Assembly: GCA_018873245.2 (NCBI GenBank)
Contig: JAEMBT020000003.1
Location: 4,173,843-4,237,842, forward strand
Direction of reading: 5' to 3'
DNA: 64,000 nt
Source: Archegozetes longisetosus
Lineage: Eukaryota; Arthropoda; Arachnida; Sarcoptiformes; Trhypochthoniidae
Shown here: positions 13,101-22,724 of the stretch, one piece after another
How the letters are laid out: each line of letters opens with the position of its first letter
Position numbering within the stretch: position 1 is the first letter of the stretch
Translations under genes and position numbers: made by a program
Notes under the pieces: generated by a model
Told to the model about the DNA's origin: nothing
The model's database searches: none
What the model saw: the letters and a program-made list of their open reading frames with translations, nothing else

Positions 13101-15780
13101 TTGATAGGTTGGATGGATAATAGAATTTATGAAAGAGGAAGCGAGGAGTGGCTCGACAATGATGTATATCATGCTTACCAAAGCGGTCATCACAAATTGC
13201 CTCCGCCTATTAAACCAAAGGTCATTATTTTTTCCATCTTTTTCTACTCTTTTCCCCATTTTATCAATCATTCATAACTAATTTTCCATTTTTTCCATTG
13301 ATAGCCCGGAAAACTAAATCTGAAACAATTTGATAACATTACTGATGCGATCGGCCGTTTGAATCTCGGTCCACGTCAAGGCTCAACATTGCCAAAGATG
13401 GGACTAACGCACGCACCACTGGCCACACCTGAATCGGTTGATTTGCCAGCAGATTATGCACATGTAAAAGTCAGTCATGATTCTCAAATGACTTTTTTAT
13501 TTATTTCAATTTACCAATGCTTTTAGGATGCTTTATACGGACGCGATCCTCAGGATTATTACGCACTCCTCCAGAATTCCATTAGTGATGGCAAACATCG
13601 CGTTAGACCTAATCGACGCAATAAAGACTCTCTCGAGAAAGGTATGTAAAGTTGATTAAATTGCAATCTAAGTCTTATTCATGTTTAATATATACTATTA
13701 TGACTTTTACTTGGAACAAATTCCTATAAAATATTAGTTGGTTCAGATTCAGACAGTGAGTGGAGTTCTCTTGAAAGACGCGAAAGAGACCCTTATAGTC
13801 GTGTTAATCGAAAACCAACTCCTCATAAGAAAGTGCGCAAAAAGCGCGGTATTCCCGTCGCTCCACCACGACTGCCCTCATTCGAAGGGAACACTACTTC
13901 TGTAAATTCTAGCAATTATAGTAATACAACTAGTAGTTCAAACAGTGCGGCCCAAAAGCTAACAGCAAACTCATCGAGTGATGCTTTAGAGCAGTCAGGT
14001 ATCATATTTAATAATTGGCATTCAAATCCATTTCAAAAGAACTTTCCTACAAAAACTTGGCTTTCTTTATCCCCTTCTTATGCTGCCTTTAATAATAAAG
14101 TGAGACCTAACTCACCATCTGATGCCAGTGATTTGTCCAATGAAGACCATGACCTAAACGATGCCAGCCAACAGGTTTTATCGAAGAGTAAGCCTAAGCG
14201 CTCTTTTCACTTACGACGTCGCGCAAAGCCTCCGACTCAGTCTCACTCAATACCTGAAACAAATTATGGTCAATCTGATAGCCCTCCTATTAGTTCTGTA
14301 GAGGCTAATCATAATAATACTACTCCATTCTCTATTGATCACCCATGTAAGTCTTTATTCATTCCATCTCGTCAAGCATCAAACGCTTCCTTAACAACTC
14401 ATCACTTACCAATGCCAAATATATTTTCATTTTTAACTTTATTTTATTTCTTTTTTATTTCATTTCGTTTTGTTTTATCGGTTTTGCCATTAATCTGCTG
14501 TTGAATTTGACTTTTAATCAATTTATCCGTTTAATGATTAATTTTCGTTAATATGCACTATATTGAGTTTGATTAATATGTTATTTCATGATTGGTTACA
14601 TTAACTATGCCTCACTTGGTCTTCAAATTGGATTCGCATTTGATTTATCGTTTGATTTGTCATTTGATTTACCTTTTGATTAATTATCTATTAAGCTTTT
14701 AATGCTTTTTAACTCACGTATTAATCATTGCATCGAGTATTTAGTGATAATCCACTTATTCTTGTCTTTCAGCTAAACTCAAAATAGACTCTTCGTTATC
14801 GTGCATTCAAGCCGCTCAAGAAGACGATTACGATCCAAGAGATGCCACAATTCGTCAATTAGGAAAGGTGCTCAAGAGCAAATCGGCTACGATTATCAAT
14901 GAAAACAATGATAAGTCAGGTTCGAGAAAAGAAAGAGATAGAAAGAAAGCGCGTGAGGACGAAAAGTCAGAGAAAAGAAGATTAAAAGAAGAAGAGCGAC
15001 AAAGGAGAATGACTGAGAAAAAGAAGAAGAAACAAAGTAAAAACAGTTCGCTCCAGAACGGGCCAACTCTTGAAGACTTTGTGCAATCAGAGGATAAACC
15101 TGTTCCGTTATTTGTTGAGAAGTGCATTCAATTCATCGAAGAAGAAGGCCTTGACTCTGAGGGTATATATAGAGTACCTGGAAATAGAGCACATGTTGAT
15201 TTGTTATTTCAGAAGTTCGAAGAAGGTATCATTTATTATCTAATTTCCATTCATTTTCACTCATTATTATCTCTCGTCAGATCCAAATGTGTCGATAAGG
15301 GAATTAGATATTCCTGTGAATGCCGTCGCCACTGCTTTGAAAGATTTCTTCTCGAAACGTTTGCCTCCTCTGATTCCATCCTCAATGATGGATGAACTGA
15401 CAGATCTTTCTGCTTATAATGACAAAGATAGTCGTTTAAATGCTTTTAGAGACTTCTTGAAAAGCCTTCCAGTTGTTAATTTTGAAGTTATCAAATTTGT
15501 ATTTCAACATTTTGTAAAGTATGAAAGCTATAGATTATTGAAGAATCTATTATGAAACTAAATTTTCTCTCATATTGATAGAGTGACAGTTAATTGTCGA
15601 TTGAATAGTATGGACAGTAAGAATTTAGCCATCTGTTGGTGGCCCACTTTACTTCCATTTGAGTTCAACGATATGGTCATGTTTGAACAAATGCGACCTC
15701 ACCTCGAAGACTTTGTGCAAACAATGATAGATCAATTTAAGTTCCTGTTTCTCAGCGAAGAAGTTGTTCTCATCGTTTGA
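7140..15780 (+). CDS. RhoGAPp190: p190-type Rho GTPase-activating protein (ARHGAP35/ARHGAP5, Drosophila RhoGAPp190 family)
   Basis: Coding exons by GT-AG joins that keep frame: 7140-8740, 9161-9313, 9409-9523, 9762-11055, 11173-11670, 11745-11867, 12958-12999, 13108-13220, 13305-13463 (or 13469), 13527-13641, 13738-14346, 14773-15225, 15281-15518, 15582-15780. They sum to 5712 nt, 1903 aa. The start is the first in-frame ATG (AAAATGG context); an in-frame TAA lies at 7023. Residues 13-250 form a GTP-binding domain with P-loop GVGKS (K34, S35), a TKHD motif (199-202) and ETSA. Four FF-type repeats fill the rest of exon 1 to about 530. Pseudo-GTPase folds follow (exons 2-4), then a long proline-rich and acidic linker with a PPPY motif (11298-11309), a basic stretch (about 14928-15045) and a C-terminal RhoGAP domain (about 1703-1895). 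Its arginine finger is R1741 (EGIYRVPGN, AGA at 15171-15173). The family stimulates GTP hydrolysis by Rho at the membrane and cytoskeleton. This protein is about 400 aa longer than the roughly 1500-aa vertebrate members. The family call is very secure; individual small exons of the linker are less so. Confidence 0.95.
8876..9008. repeat. Inverted repeat in p190 intron 1
   Basis: The segment 8876-8902 (aattcgaaaaatgctcaaat...) pairs with 8980-9008 (caaatttgagttgaattttcg...), so the transcript could form a stem with a loop of about 80 nt. Just downstream, 9033-9088 shares an approximately 40-bp sequence with intron 3. Confidence 0.45.
9556..9715. repeat. Inverted repeat element in p190 intron 3
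   Basis: The reverse complement of about 9556-9593 reads gattttattggtctaatgta..., close to 9656-9692 (gattttatcgttctaatgta...). The right part, ctaatgtatttt...gatcttttga...agaccct, is repeated in the same orientation in intron 1 at about 9047-9088. This suggests a short dispersed element present in both introns. Confidence 0.45.
11868..12957 (+). other. p190 intron 6, pyrimidine-rich
   Basis: This 1.1 kb intron is one of the longest in the gene. Apart from the putative cassette exon at 12782-12829 it is AT- and pyrimidine-rich, with stops in all frames and no recognisable coding sequence. Confidence 0.6.
12782..12829 (+). other. Putative 48-nt cassette exon inside the p190 gene
   Basis: Inside the 1.1 kb intron 11868-12957 sits a GC-richer island preceded by an acceptor (tgtaatttag) and followed by a strong donor (gtgagt from 12830). 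It is 48 nt long, a multiple of three, and is open in the phase-1 frame of the flanking exons. There it would add 16 residues including YIVAGVLGYSLE. Inclusion would give a 1919-aa isoform. The sequence shows the splice sites and frame; use of the exon is inferred. Confidence 0.5.
14347..14772 (+). other. p190 intron 11
   Basis: This 426-nt intron has a near-perfect donor (tgtaagtc) and a pyrimidine-rich acceptor (cttgtctttcag). Several 12-bp variants of 'tttgatttatcg/tttgatttgtca/tttgatttacct' occur in tandem near 14639-14682, a small degenerate repeat. Nothing else is recognisable. Confidence 0.6.
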
Positions 15781-15874
15781 TTAGACATTAAACTATTAGT
15801 GAAAATGCATAAATGAGTTGCGCATCAAATGACTATGAAGACATCTGTATAACATTGAAATGCTTATACAGTAT

Positions 15875-15880
15875 AATAAA
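15875..15880 (+). promoter_or_regulatory. Polyadenylation signal AATAAA for the p190 gene
   Basis: This is the first canonical AATAAA after the p190 stop codon (about 95 nt downstream). A second AATAAA is at 15978-15983. Confidence 0.55.
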
Positions 15881-18072
15881 AATGAAAGAATAACGTTTTG
15901 CAGCGACTCATCGTTCAAGACTATCAAACTTAAGCCCTTTCAATGCCAAAAACTAATTCTGGTCATATCGTGCATGAAATAAATATTATTTCTACTCTTA
16001 ATACTTTCAGAAGACTATTAATTAAATTTTATATTTTAAAAAATCTTTTTATTGTATATGTGCTGTAATGACAATGACTGAAAATTTCCGAACCTCTTAA
16101 GCCTATTGCCCGCACTTTTGACTCTATCCTTAGCTATTTGTTTATGACTGAATTCACATTTTGGGGTTTCCTTCAAGTTGATTGCAGCTAAACTCTCATT
16201 CTTTCACTATTACCTTTGATTAAATAATTAGAAACAGTTAATGCATATCAAGTCACGCAATACGGAACGCATATGACATCCACTTTGAAGTAACAAGCGA
16301 TCTTCATTTTAGGCATATTTTCTTTTAATTGTGCTGTGATTCACGTGAAAAGAATTATGTTTTCCCTTTTCATGAAATTACAATATATGAATAACAGTGT
16401 GGAGAGGCAGTATAACGAAGGTTATAGGCTTTTCAAGTTGCATTTCGACACAATGTAATAATCTTACTAGTTTTTAATGCTTGTTATTATTGTCAAATTC
16501 GTAGCTAATTAACTTTTCAAACAGTAATGATAATGAGCTAACTTTGAACGCATTTTATTCTCTTCTGTGCTTTTAAACTTATACCATTTTCCACACTGCT
16601 ATCCATATGTTAATTATCTAAAGACTTTGTCTGTAACACCAACAGTTATTCTTTCAAAAGACTATCCGCCGCTTGAGATTTTGAGATTTTTTCTTTTTAT
16701 AAATTATATTTTGTACAATTCAATTATTATTATGACTCATGTTTTTGATCATTATTATTATTTTATTATAATTATTTACGTGTTATTTATGTTTGAATTA
16801 AGATTTTCTGTGATTTATTTTAATATTTTAGCTCAAATGAAGCCGTTTTATAGAGTTATCGAGTAATTAAAACTGAAGTGGCGGTCAAATGATTTGATGT
16901 ATTTTTCATTCAGACTTTCTTAAAGGCATCTGAACATTTTTTGGATATTTTTAATTGTGATAGTATTTTCTGTGTGGGCCCATTCGTGCCACTGATGTAC
17001 AGAAAATATTGAGTTCAAAATGAACTAAACATTAGATTTACTTTTAATAATAGGATTATAGGTAACTCATATAAAGGCAAATACTGTATAGATTTGAATC
17101 ATATATACATTTAAATGAATTGGCACCAATATAGCTGTAGAACACCCCAGTCATGTCAACACTTATTGTAATTTATTGTATTTAGTAATCCATTGGTGCT
17201 CAATCCCATTATAGACTTGATGTAATTTGTACAGCAAATTCTATTAAATTTACTTTGTTTCATTTGTTACCTATGCCTTTTCTTTTCCGATTAACTCTTC
17301 TCTCACCTCCATTAGCTCTTCTCAACTCTCATTCCCCTTTTCTTATCGCTCTATTAATTCCTGTCTATCCCTAACTCTTCTAACTTTTGTTACACATCTG
17401 ATCAACTGATCCAATCGACGGCTTTACCTACTTTGCTGATCACATGCTCCACTCGTTCAGATTAAGTCTAAGTTCATGCTCTTGGACCTGCACTCCATAA
17501 AACAGTAGTCTTGGATAGCAACAAGAAACAAGATTGCTATGGGCATCAGATGAGATGTGTATGAGTTTGTTGCTAGATTTGATCTGTAATCTGCTTTGAT
17601 TAGTATCGTATGTGCCGTTAACTTCTATATTTGGATAAAGTAGTTAAAGCTTTATATATTGCAAATATTTTAATCAGGCATCAAATAAGTTATTCGTCGA
17701 GTTAAATGATCAAACTTATTGCTGCGCGAAGCGTTTAAAAGTGGTAGTTAAGTACTTTATAATATATGCTGAAAATGTTGTCTACTACTTTTTAAATCAA
17801 CTTTAATCCTTTATGCCTAATTATCTGATGCTTATTTTTAAGAGTTTCACAACTTATTCCTTTCGTCTAATTTAAGAGCTAATCAACAAAATTTCGAAAC
17901 ATTTGACTACTCTTTAGACACTACTTTTGAATTTGCCTGTATTTTATTCAAAATCCATGATTAAGAGACAATCTTTTGTTTGATTAGTTCAAATTTTGTT
18001 CATGAATCTATTAGATGCGTAATAAAGAAAAATTGCACTGAATATCTCAGTTTAGAAGTTAACAACACATAC
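15881..18072. other. Intergenic DNA between p190 and the inverted-repeat cluster
   Basis: AT-rich, with stops in all frames. A pyrimidine-rich stretch at about 17275-17400 is followed by a less AT-rich stretch at about 17400-17535 without a supportable ORF, tRNA boxes or splice-bounded exon. The ATG-less ORF at 16567-16866 is low complexity and judged noncoding. Confidence 0.4.
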
Positions 18073-18206
18073 AATATGAAGAGCTTATTTCCGAAAGGGC
18101 TTAAGCGTCTATATTATAAATCCCGTAAAGATCAGAGTGGGTGCTTAAAATAACAAACCTTATAATATAAGCACTTAAGTCCTTTTGAAAATAAGCTCTC
18201 CATATA
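18073..18206. repeat. Imperfect hairpin, arms about 40-46 bp
   Basis: The arm 18081-18119 (gagcttatttccgaaagg... to ...tatattataa) is the imperfect reverse complement of 18160-18198 (ttataatataagcactt... to ...ataagctc), with about 40 nt between them. The pairing extends weakly into atatgaag and its partner ctccatat. It lies immediately left of the larger foldback element. Confidence 0.75.
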
Positions 18207-18235
18207 TTGAACAAGAAATAAGTTTCTCTAAGCCA

Positions 18236-18938
18236 AACTGACTGATATTTGCAAGTTTTGTTGTCTACAGTGCCAGTCCTTTAGTAGTACTACACCAAAA
18301 TCTATTTCCAATATAAAGCTTATGTCAAGTTTATGCCATCACTTACTGTGTGACACCCAAAGTGTTTTTCGACATCAAATAAAATATAGGCATAGAGTAA
18401 AATAGTTGAAATTAACTTTGAAGACTAAAAGAGTCATATTGTGCTATGCCTGAAACAATTGTGTGAACAAGATTGATAGACATATACCTTAATGTAAAGC
18501 ATTAATCGTCTGTACCGCAACAGCTCTATAGCATCGACTCATTCAAAACTGATTAAATCTTCAAAAGCCTTAACTATGAATCAGTTGAATTAATAGATAA
18601 GCTTTAATGAAATGCAAGTTAATATGAACTTAAACAAAAATGTTGTCTCCTCATTTCAACTGATAAGTAATGATTGATTTTACTTAAATGAGTTACTTAT
18701 CGAAATGATCATCATTATGACTATGAGTATTTGAAAGGCTACAATAGAGATGTCAAATGCTATCTTTTGACGTTATATACCAAAGTATATATTTTATTTT
18801 GTTCACACAATTGTTTCAGGCGTTGTAAGCCATGGCATAAACTTGACATAGGCCTTATATTAGAAGTAGATTTCGCAGAGCGCTACTAAAGGACTAGCAC
18901 TGCAGATAGCAATAGAAACTTACAAGTGTCAGTCAATT
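18236..18938. mobile_element. Foldback (inverted-repeat) element, non-autonomous
   Basis: The left arm (18236-18470) and right arm (18799-18938) are diverged reverse complements. Shared blocks in arm orientation include agtgc(c/t)agtcctttagtag, tatgtcaagtttatgccat and gcctgaaacaattgtgtg. The left arm carries about 100 bp (18347-18446) absent from the right arm. The 328-bp middle (18471-18798) holds no ORF. No transposase is present, so if mobile it is a foldback or MITE-type element moved in trans. The inverted repeat is directly visible; mobility is inferred. Confidence 0.7.
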
Positions 18939-19862
18939 TGACAATTGATACATTATGACTCATAGTCGGTATCCTGTGAGAATGCATCAATTCTAGTTGC
19001 TATACGCCATTATTGTTTTGCTCGGTGTACATTACATATTAGAATCTGCATAAACATTTTCACAAATTAACTTTTTCTTATCCAATTAGTAATCATTTTC
19101 TATGTTTAATCTTATTTTCTTTCAACAATCTATCTGAAATTTTATCTTTTATTTCATTTCGAACAGAAGTCTGTTGACCTGCTTCTGCTTATAATATTAA
19201 TAGTTTAGATGATTGAGCATAAAAGTAATTTTGTTTAGTTTTTAACTATCGATTAAAGCTTTAATTTCTATGTATTCAATAAGAAAATTGTTCAAACTCA
19301 TCACATTTAAGACTCTTTCGCGAGAATAGAGCTTCAAAACTGACTGAAAATAGCAAAACACACTGATTTCGCACTCGGTAATTGATACATCTAATAAGAG
19401 TTTGGCCTCTAATGCCATTATTAGGTAAACAATGACTAAATGTGAGCTGATTTGAGTCATACTTTTGCTAGTTCACTAGTTCTTATGTTTCGTAAAGCGC
19501 TCTGTTGTCGGGCGTTACTCATTGGTTCAAATGTTAAGACATTGCACAATCGATTGAGTGAATGGTTGGACTGCGCAAACTCCGGTTCACACTTAAGTGT
19601 CAAAACCCATTGGCGCCCAGATTTGCAATAGTTTCTAATAGTTTTTTATACATTTAATTGTCTCTTAGTCTCTCTCCACTCAAAGGTTATTTTACTTTTA
19701 AGTTAAAACTGTTTTCACTTTTATTGATAGTTTTAATTATTTTGAATAAACAGCCAGAAGACTATCAAAAGCCAATTAATTGAATGTAATTTAAGATTAA
19801 AGTGATAATAAATGATAAGAAACTGATGAAATATTTTCAATTTCAAATAGAATTGTTGGGAA
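18939..19862. other. Upstream region of vasa
   Basis: About 0.9 kb between the foldback element and the vasa start. The part at about 19490-19625 is clearly less AT-rich than its surroundings and may hold the promoter or a 5' UTR exon. A polypyrimidine-poor AG at 19848-19849, just upstream of the start codon, could be a 5' UTR acceptor. No ORF is supportable. Confidence 0.35.
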
Positions 19863-22322
19863 ATGTGTGACGACTGGGGCAGCGATTTCGAACCTCAAAC
19901 CACTACTCATTTATCCAATCACAACAATTGTCAGGTCTCTTATACTTTCTATTTATTTATTACTTACTCTATAATCTAGACTATTCATTTATTATTTATT
20001 ATTAGACTTCATCTCAACCGAAAGGTCGCGGACGCGGAAAACCTGCAGCAAATGGCTTAGATGACGATTGGGCTGAAGATAAGACTACAAGCTATACGAA
20101 TAATGCTTCTAATGATGACCAATGGGGAGACGACGATTGGGGTGTAACAGTTACGAACAATTCGAATAATAATTATAGCAACAGATCGCAAAACGGTGGC
20201 GGACGATCTGCAGGTAATTCGTGCTATAATTGCGGAGAAAGTGGTCATATGAGCAGAGATTGTCCGCAACCAAAGAAAGAGAGATCTGGTCCGCGAAAGT
20301 GTTTCAACTGCCAGAATGAGGGTCACAGCAGTCGTGACTGTCCTGAACCTAAGAAAGAGAGATCCGGTGCAACAAGAAGCTGTTTCAATTGTGGCTCTGA
20401 TTCACATATGAGTCGCGATTGTACTGAACCGCGAAAATCCAACAGAAATTGCTATAATTGTGGCGGAAGTGGACATATGAGTAATGATTGTTCTCAGCCA
20501 AAGAAAGAGAGAGGAAATCGAAAGCCCTTCAATCGCTCCGAAAATTACAATTCAAATGCAGGAGATTCGTGGGACTTTGATGATAGCAATACTAACAAAA
20601 CAAACGGTGATAATACTGGTGACGACGACCTAGATTGGGGTCTAGGTTCTAATGAAAATCAAAAGCCATCAGGTATTACCCGAACAGTTCATATATTTTG
20701 AATTTTTTCATTTGTCCAAATTAATCGTTGGATTGAATTTAGGCCCAAAAGGTGGTGGAAGTGGTTGTCGCCGCTGCAAAAAAGAGGGCCATAAGGCTGT
20801 TGATTGTACTGAGGAAGTGTTGGGTGAAGGTGGAAAGCCACTACCGCCTCCTTATAAACCAGCATTGATTGATGAAAATGATGAGAATCTCTACGAGACG
20901 GTTCCGACTGGTATCAACTTTGATCGATATGAAAAGATCAAAGTAAGCGTTAGTGGAAGAGATGTTCCGAAACCCATTCAGTCCTTCAATGACGTAATCT
21001 CTAGTGATTTGATCAAGGAAGCAATCAATCGGTGTAAATACACGAAACCGACACCTGTTCAGAAGTACGCCATTCCTATAGTTATGCAAAAACGCGATCT
21101 CATGGCTTGCGCTCAAACTGGTTCCGGAAAGACTGCAGCTTTCGAGTTACCAGTTCTTCAAGAGATGCTATCGATGTCAGACTTGCCATCACTTTATGGC
21201 CAACAATGTCAGGAACCGCTTTGTGTTGTTATATCACCGACTCGAGAATTGGCGATTCAAATACACACAGAAGCAGTTAAGTTCGCAAAAGGGAGTATAA
21301 TAAAACCTGCACTTATTTACGGAGGAACTTCTACTGGATATCAATTGGCAAACATATCACGTGGCGCTCACTTTTTGGTGGCAACTCCTGGACGTCTCCT
21401 GGACTTTGTAAATAAGGGTAGAATATCATTCGCTAATCTCAAATACTTAATTTTAGACGAAGCCGATAGAATGATAGACCAGGGATTCTTGCCTGAAGTC
21501 AGACGAATGGTTGCACACGAGTCAATGCCCGATAAGACTCAACGGCAAACACTCATGTTCTCGGCTACTTTTCCCGAACAAGTGCAAAAAATGGCAGCTG
21601 AGTTCTTGAAAGAGGATTACTTGTTCCTAACTGTGGGGATCGTTGGTTCTGCTAATTCTGATGTCGAACAGACTTTCATAGAAGTTGACGGCAAGCAAAA
21701 GCGCAGCAAATTAATTGACATCTTGAAGAATTCCGAGACAACTGACCGAACGCTTGTTTTTGTTGAAAAGAAGAAAACGGCAGACTTTTTGGCATCATTT
21801 TTGTCTCAAAACCAATTAAAGTCGACTTCAATTCATGGTGACAGATATCAGAGTCAACGCGAAACTGCTTTATATGATTTTCGTTCGGGACGAATGCCTG
21901 TATTGGTGGCCACTTCTGTAGCTGCCCGTGGACTCGACATTAAAGATGTGAAACATGTCATAAATTATGATTTGCCTAAAGAGATCGATGAATATGTGCA
22001 CCGAATCGGACGCACAGGTCGTGTAGGAAATGTAGGCAAAGCGACCAGTTTTTTCGACCCAGCAAGTGATAACGACGTTTCATTAGCTAGATCTTTAATT
22101 AAAATTCTGTCAGATGCCGATCAAACAGTTCCCGAGTTTTTAACGAACAGTGCTTCTGGAAATTTGGGCTTCAGTTCAGGCCCAGCAACCACTTTTGGTG
22201 GAACTGACATGAGAGGAGTAAGTCTTAGCCTCAAATCTTTGATTTTTCTCTTAATCTTGTAATATGTTCAATGTGTTGAATAGGGAAACGTTTCGACCAA
22301 TAATGATGACGAATGGGATTGA
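19863..22322 (+). CDS. vasa: Vasa, germline DEAD-box RNA helicase with five CCHC zinc knuckles
   Basis: Exons 19863-19934, 20006-20672, 20743-22217 and 22284-22322 join in frame to 2253 nt, 750 aa. An in-frame TAG lies 15 nt before the ATG. The N-terminus starts MCDDWGSDF and is acidic with Trp and Gly/Arg residues, as in Vasa. CCHC knuckles (CX2CX4HX4C) are at residues 97-110, 123-136, 150-163, 173-186 and 255-268. The helicase core follows: Q motif with KPTPVQ, motif I AQTGSGKT (370-377), PTRELA, TPGRLLD, DEAD (485-488), SAT, a motif V ARGLD stretch and HRIGRTGR (666-673). The last exon encodes GNVSTNNDDEWD, the acidic tail ending in Trp-Asp typical of Vasa. Vasa acts in germ cells in perinuclear or pole-plasm granules, remodelling mRNA and piRNA complexes. 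PL10/DDX3 relatives lack the knuckles and this tail, so the vasa assignment is strong. Introns are 66-71 nt. Confidence 0.95.
20222..20515 (+). repeat. Tandem zinc-knuckle repeats within vasa
   Basis: Four consecutive units of about 70-80 bp each encode a CCHC knuckle followed by a basic linker related to KKERSG. The linker codons (aagaaagagagat...ggt) are nearly identical between the first two units, and aagaaagagag recurs after the fourth. This indicates recent internal duplication. Confidence 0.8.
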
Positions 22323-22551
22323 AAGACAAGGACTAAACTTTTTACTACTCTTTTCTACATTATTACATTCGAACAGACTTCATAAGAAATTTTTAATTTT
22401 TCAATTGAAACTTACTCTAATCGCGAATAATTACACAAATAATTTAGAATAATCCGTTTTTGAAAAATATAACATTTTTATAGGTTATATCAGTTACAAA
22501 CTCGTGAATATTTAATGTATCTGTTGAAATGATAGATATTTATATTGAATC

Positions 22552-22557
22552 AATAAA
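22552..22557 (+). promoter_or_regulatory. Polyadenylation signal AATAAA for vasa
   Basis: Canonical hexamer 230 nt after the vasa stop codon, within the 402-bp interval between the convergent stop codons. Confidence 0.6.
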
Positions 22558-22652
22558 TATAACTTTGAAAAGTTGAGTAAAATAAATTATTTGGTTAAGT
22601 ATAAGACATAAGAAATACATCATAATATTTTAAAATGCTATGCAATTTATGA

Positions 22653-22658
22653 TTTATT
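22653..22658 (-). promoter_or_regulatory. Polyadenylation signal for the lipase gene (minus strand)
   Basis: TTTATT on the + strand reads AATAAA on the minus strand, 67 nt beyond the lipase stop. Together with the vasa signal it leaves about 95 bp between the two convergent signals. Confidence 0.5.
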
Positions 22659-22724
22659 TCTTATACCTTTTAGTTAATAGTGAATGAATTAAATAAATAA
22701 ATGAACTGATATTCCTTCATATCC

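Noticed and set aside
13996-14178. Extra intron inside p190 exon 11 (cag|gtatca to ccaacag)
   Set aside because: The whole stretch stays open in frame and reads as linker sequence, so no intron is required. It could still be an alternative intron.
19521-19550. ggttcaaat as a tRNA B box
   Set aside because: Does not match the B-box consensus and no A box or cloverleaf could be formed.
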